Shown here: one piece after another, positions 61,643-64,000 of the stretch | Numbering within the stretch: the stretch's first letter is position 1 | How the letters are laid out: every line of letters begins with the position of its first letter | Assembly (NCBI RefSeq): GCF_013282745.1 | Contig: NZ_CP054044.1 | Span: 3,658,001-3,722,000 of the forward strand | Direction of reading: 5' to 3' | Origin: Yersinia bercovieri ATCC 43970 | GTDB lineage: Bacteria > Pseudomonadota > Gammaproteobacteria > Enterobacterales > Enterobacteriaceae | Length of the DNA: 64,000 nucleotides | Notes under the pieces: generated by a model | Told to the model about the DNA's origin: nothing | The model's input: the letters and a program-made list of their open reading frames with translations, nothing else | Databases searched by the model: none | Made by a program: the position numbers and the translations under genes

Positions 61643-62647
61643 TTACTCTTCGCGGGTGATACCAAAATGTTTGTAGGCATGATTAGTGGCAATACGCCCA
61701 CGGGGAGTGCGCTGAATAAAGCCTTGCTGGATGAGATAAGGTTCCAGTACATCCTCAATGGTTTCCCGCTCTTCGCCAATAGCTGCCGCCAGGTTATCCA
61801 GCCCTACCGGGCCGCCCATAAACTTATCAATCACAGCCAGCAAGAGTTTACGGTCCATAAAGTCGAACCCTTCAGCATCGACATTCAGCATATCCAGTGC
61901 TTTCATCGCCACATCACCATCAATGGCACCATCAGCTCGCACCTCAGCAAAATCCCGCACGCGGCGTAATAGCCGGTTGGTGATTCGTGGCGTGCCTCTT
62001 GAACGACGCGCCAACTGGTGCGCCCCTTCAGCGGTTAACTCCAGCCCCATACATCTGGCGCTGCGCGAAACAATGTGTTCTAAATCAGCGACCTGGTAAA
62101 ACTCAAGGCGCTGCACAATACCAAAGCGATCACGTAACGGCGAGGTCAATGAGCCAGCACGGGTCGTGGCGCCGATCAAGGTAAAGGGCGGTAAATCAAG
62201 TTTGATTGAGCGGGCTGCTGGGCCTTCGCCAATCATGATATCCAACTGGTAATCTTCCATGGCTGGATACAGAATCTCTTCGACGACCGGTGACAGGCGG
62301 TGTATTTCATCAATAAACAGCACATCGTGCGGCTCAAGATTGGTCAACATCGCGGCTAAATCACCCGCTTTTTCCAGCACGGGGCCGGAAGTGGTGCGCA
62401 GATTCACCCCCATCTCATTGGCGACAATATTCGCCAATGTGGTTTTACCCAAGCCTGGCGGGCCGAAGATCAGCACGTGGTCGAGTGCATCACCGCGCTG
62501 TCTGGCCGCTTGAATAAAGATTTCCATTTGCTCACGGACATGGGGCTGCCCGACATATTCAGCCAACAGTTTCGGGCGGATGGCCCGATCAATGCTCTCT
62601 TCATCACTGATAACGCCCGCTGAGATCAGGCGGTCGGCTTCAATCAT
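61643..62647 (-). CDS. ruvB: RuvB, Holliday junction branch migration ATPase
   Basis: RuvB hexamers pump DNA through the RuvA-bound junction. The 334-aa AAA+ protein has Walker [10 protein letters not shown], Walker [11 protein letters not shown], sensor [18 protein letters not shown] and the C-terminal winged helix ([16 protein letters not shown]). The start [11 protein letters not shown] matches E. coli; one extra Met precedes it in frame. It lies 13 bases after ruvA. Confidence 0.96.
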   Translation of the reverse strand: MIEADRLISAGVISDEESIDRAIRPKLLAEYVGQPHVREQMEIFIQAARQRGDALDHVLIFGPPGLGKTTLANIVANEMGVNLRTTSGPVLEKAGDLAAMLTNLEPHDVLFIDEIHRLSPVVEEILYPAMEDYQLDIMIGEGPAARSIKLDLPPFTLIGATTRAGSLTSPLRDRFGIVQRLEFYQVADLEHIVSRSARCMGLELTAEGAHQLARRSRGTPRITNRLLRRVRDFAEVRADGAIDGDVAMKALDMLNVDAEGFDFMDRKLLLAVIDKFMGGPVGLDNLAAAIGEERETIEDVLEPYLIQQGFIQRTPRGRIATNHAYKHFGITREE

Positions 62648-62660
62648 CATCTTCCCCTAT

Positions 62661-63278
62661 TTATAACGCGGCACGCAGAGCATCACGGATCAAGGTTTCA
62701 CAATCCGCCCCCGGTTTAGCGATTTTGCTCACCAAACGGCTGGCTTCCTGCGGCTTATAGCCTAACGCCACCAAGGCTGAAGCGGCTTCAGCTTCAATAT
62801 CCGCATCAGAGAGTTGTGATGAAGAGGAGGCCGGTAAGGTGATGTCGCCGGTATTGTTGAACAGGTCGCCATTCAGCCCCTTGAAGCGGTCTTTCATTTC
62901 GACCACCAAACGTTCAGCCGTCTTCTTACCAACACCCGGTAGTTTTACCAGTGTCGTAATATCTTCGCGCTCAACCGCTGCCACAAACTGCTGCGCTGAC
63001 ATACCGGAGAGAATGGCTAACGCCAATTTTGGCCCGACGCCGTTCACTTTGATCAATTCGCGAAACAGTGCCCGCTCCTGCTTATCATTGAAGCCGTACA
63101 GCAGTTGGGCATCTTCACGCACGATAAATTGGGTAAAGATAATGGCTTCCTGCCCCAGTTCAGGCAGCTCATAAAAACAGGTCATTGGCAGTTGGACTTC
63201 ATAGCCAACACCGTTTGCTTCCAACAGCACCAGTGGTGGCTGTTTTTCCAAAATGATACCTCTGAGGCGGCCTATCAC
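62661..63278 (-). CDS. ruvA: RuvA, Holliday junction binding protein
   Basis: RuvA tetramers bind the four-way junction and load RuvB. The 205-aa protein has the N-terminal OB domain ([31 protein letters not shown]), two helix-hairpin-helix motifs ([13 protein letters not shown] and [16 protein letters not shown]) and the flexible C-terminal domain III that contacts RuvB. Confidence 0.96.
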   Translation of the reverse strand: MIGRLRGIILEKQPPLVLLEANGVGYEVQLPMTCFYELPELGQEAIIFTQFIVREDAQLLYGFNDKQERALFRELIKVNGVGPKLALAILSGMSAQQFVAAVEREDITTLVKLPGVGKKTAERLVVEMKDRFKGLNGDLFNNTGDITLPASSSSQLSDADIEAEAASALVALGYKPQEASRLVSKIAKPGADCETLIRDALRAAL

Positions 63279-63292
63279 GTGAATCTCTCCTT

Positions 63293-63357
63293 ACCCATAA
63301 TCCCCTTTGCACTTGAAGCTGCATAGATGCTAGCGGCAATTCAAATTACTTTGGGTA
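63293..63357. repeat. short ERIC-derived element between ruvA and ruvC
   Basis: One end (AATTACTTTGGGTA) is the complement of the ERIC 5' terminus. The other (TACCCATAATCCCC... CTTGAAGCTGCA) resembles the ERIC 3' terminus in the same orientation. It is about 65 bp, so it looks like an internally deleted ERIC on the minus strand. It separates ruvC from ruvAB. Confidence 0.55.
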
Positions 63358-63383
63358 GAAACATAATTGGCTGTTTATAGCAT

Positions 63384-63409
63384 AAAAAAGGCTGGATGGA
63401 TATCCAGCC
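63384..63409 (-). terminator. ruvC terminator
   Basis: GGCTGGAT and ATCCAGCC form an 8-bp stem followed on the minus strand by six T, 38 bases beyond the ruvC stop. Together with the ERIC fragment it suggests that ruvC and ruvAB are separate transcripts. Confidence 0.82.
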
Positions 63410-63446
63410 CGTAATAACAGTTAACCGGCTCGCATTAAAACCTGGG

Positions 63447-63968
63447 TCAACGGATCCTGCCGCGCGCCAATGTCATCTGATTATTACCCAATCGAAGGGT
63501 ATTTTGGCTGAGATGACAGTGAGTGATGGCAATAGCCAAGGCATCGGCCGCATCGGCCTGAGGATTCGCAGGTAGCTTCAACAGTGAACGCACCATGTGC
63601 TGAACCTGGCTTTTTTCAGCAGCTCCCGTTCCTACGACGGTTTGCTTCACCTGACGAGCGGCATATTCAGAAACCGGCAAATTCAGGTTTACCGCAGCAA
63701 CAATCGCCGCCCCACGCGCTTGCCCCAGTTTTAAAGCCGAATCTGGATTTTTCGCCATAAACACTTGTTCAATAGCAAAAAAATCGGGTTGGAACTGAGT
63801 GATGATTTCAGTCACGCCAGCATAAATCAGCTTCAGCCGCGTTGGCATATCGTCAACCACAGTACGGATACAGCCGCTACCCAGATAAGTGAGTTGGCGA
63901 CCCTCCTGGCGGATGACGCCATAGCCGGTGACCCGAGAACCGGGATCGATACCTAATACGATCGCCAT
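63447..63968 (-). CDS. ruvC: RuvC, Holliday junction resolvase
   Basis: RuvC cuts Holliday junctions bound by RuvAB. The 173-aa RNase-H-fold protein has the catalytic acidic residues in [14 protein letters not shown] (Asp7), [23 protein letters not shown] (Glu66 region) and [14 protein letters not shown] (the two C-terminal Asp). The ATG is preceded by AAGGTAA. It starts 6 bases after the stop of the upstream reading frame. Confidence 0.96.
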   Translation of the reverse strand: MAIVLGIDPGSRVTGYGVIRQEGRQLTYLGSGCIRTVVDDMPTRLKLIYAGVTEIITQFQPDFFAIEQVFMAKNPDSALKLGQARGAAIVAAVNLNLPVSEYAARQVKQTVVGTGAAEKSQVQHMVRSLLKLPANPQADAADALAIAITHCHLSQNTLRLGNNQMTLARGRIR

Positions 63969-63974
63969 ACCAAT

Positions 63975-64000
63975 TTATTTACCTTGTTCGCCCAGTTGCG
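63975..64000 (-). CDS. last codons of the gene upstream of ruvC (possibly yebC), cut by window edge
   Basis: On the minus strand the frame reads ...QLGEQGK followed by TAA at 63977-63975, just before ruvC. By synteny with E. coli the gene should be yebC. However, E. coli YebC ends in AATL, so these eight codons do not confirm it. Either the C-terminus has diverged, another gene sits here, or the frame is chance. Confidence 0.35.

Noticed and set aside
1..64000. CRISPR arrays, prophage, integrons, toxin-antitoxin or secretion loci
   Set aside because: No regularly spaced repeats, integrase, transposase or toxin-antitoxin genes were seen. The repeats present are ERIC-like or 168-bp palindromes.

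Overview
The window is enterobacterial chromosome and almost certainly from the genus Yersinia, most like the Y. enterocolitica side of the genus. The evidence is very high identity of core proteins to E. coli and Yersinia families, Yersinia-type gene order (arnBCADTEF beside btuD and nlpC), a full-length ERIC element, and a pair of ~168-bp palindromic repeats resembling Yersinia miniature insertion sequences. Genus is well supported and species is not. There is no phage, plasmid, CRISPR, rRNA or tRNA in the window. Nearly all of it is core genome, and the unusual material sits in a few genes, in the intergenic repeats and at breaks in gene order relative to E. coli.

Left part (1-19.3 kb). 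The sufABCDSE Fe-S assembly operon lies on the minus strand behind a perfect 19-bp Fur-box palindrome. It is followed by menI and ydiJ (minus) and ydiK (plus). The small RNA RprA, absent from any ORF list, lies just downstream of ydiK, and then come ppsA (minus, with a Cra site), ppsR and aroH (plus). A Fur-controlled pair follows: a HemP/YdiE-family small protein and a HemR-type TonB-dependent receptor, without the usual hemSTUV genes.

Middle (19.3-36.5 kb). A 168-bp repeat precedes selO and lplA, which are translationally coupled. Next are nlpC and the seven-gene arnBCADTEF lipid A modification operon, with adjacent PmrA and PhoP boxes in its promoter. Then come btuC-btuE-btuD, a synteny break carrying structured repeats, fadR, nhaB and dsbB.

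Right-middle (36.5-50.3 kb). This holds a second, divergent LpxA-like acyltransferase, a small secreted protein of unknown function, ycgN-ycgM-ycgL, minCDE, rnd and fadD (both with TTG starts), yeaY, tsaB, a frameshifted yoaA helicase gene, yoaB (RidA family), an ERIC element and the mdtJI spermidine exporter.

Right end (50.8-64 kb). This holds eda and zwf with no edd between them, hexR, pykA, lpxM, mepM, znuA, divergent znuCB behind a Zur box, the second 168-bp repeat, ruvBA and ruvC. The left edge cuts the last codons of sufE. The right edge contains the last codons of the gene upstream of ruvC.

The strongest candidates for something under-described are the LpxA paralog (catalytic His kept, acyl-chain ruler and UDP-contact residues changed), the lplA-selO coupled pair, and the HemP/YdiE-receptor pair. 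The last of these suggests what the orphan ydiE gene of E. coli once belonged to.
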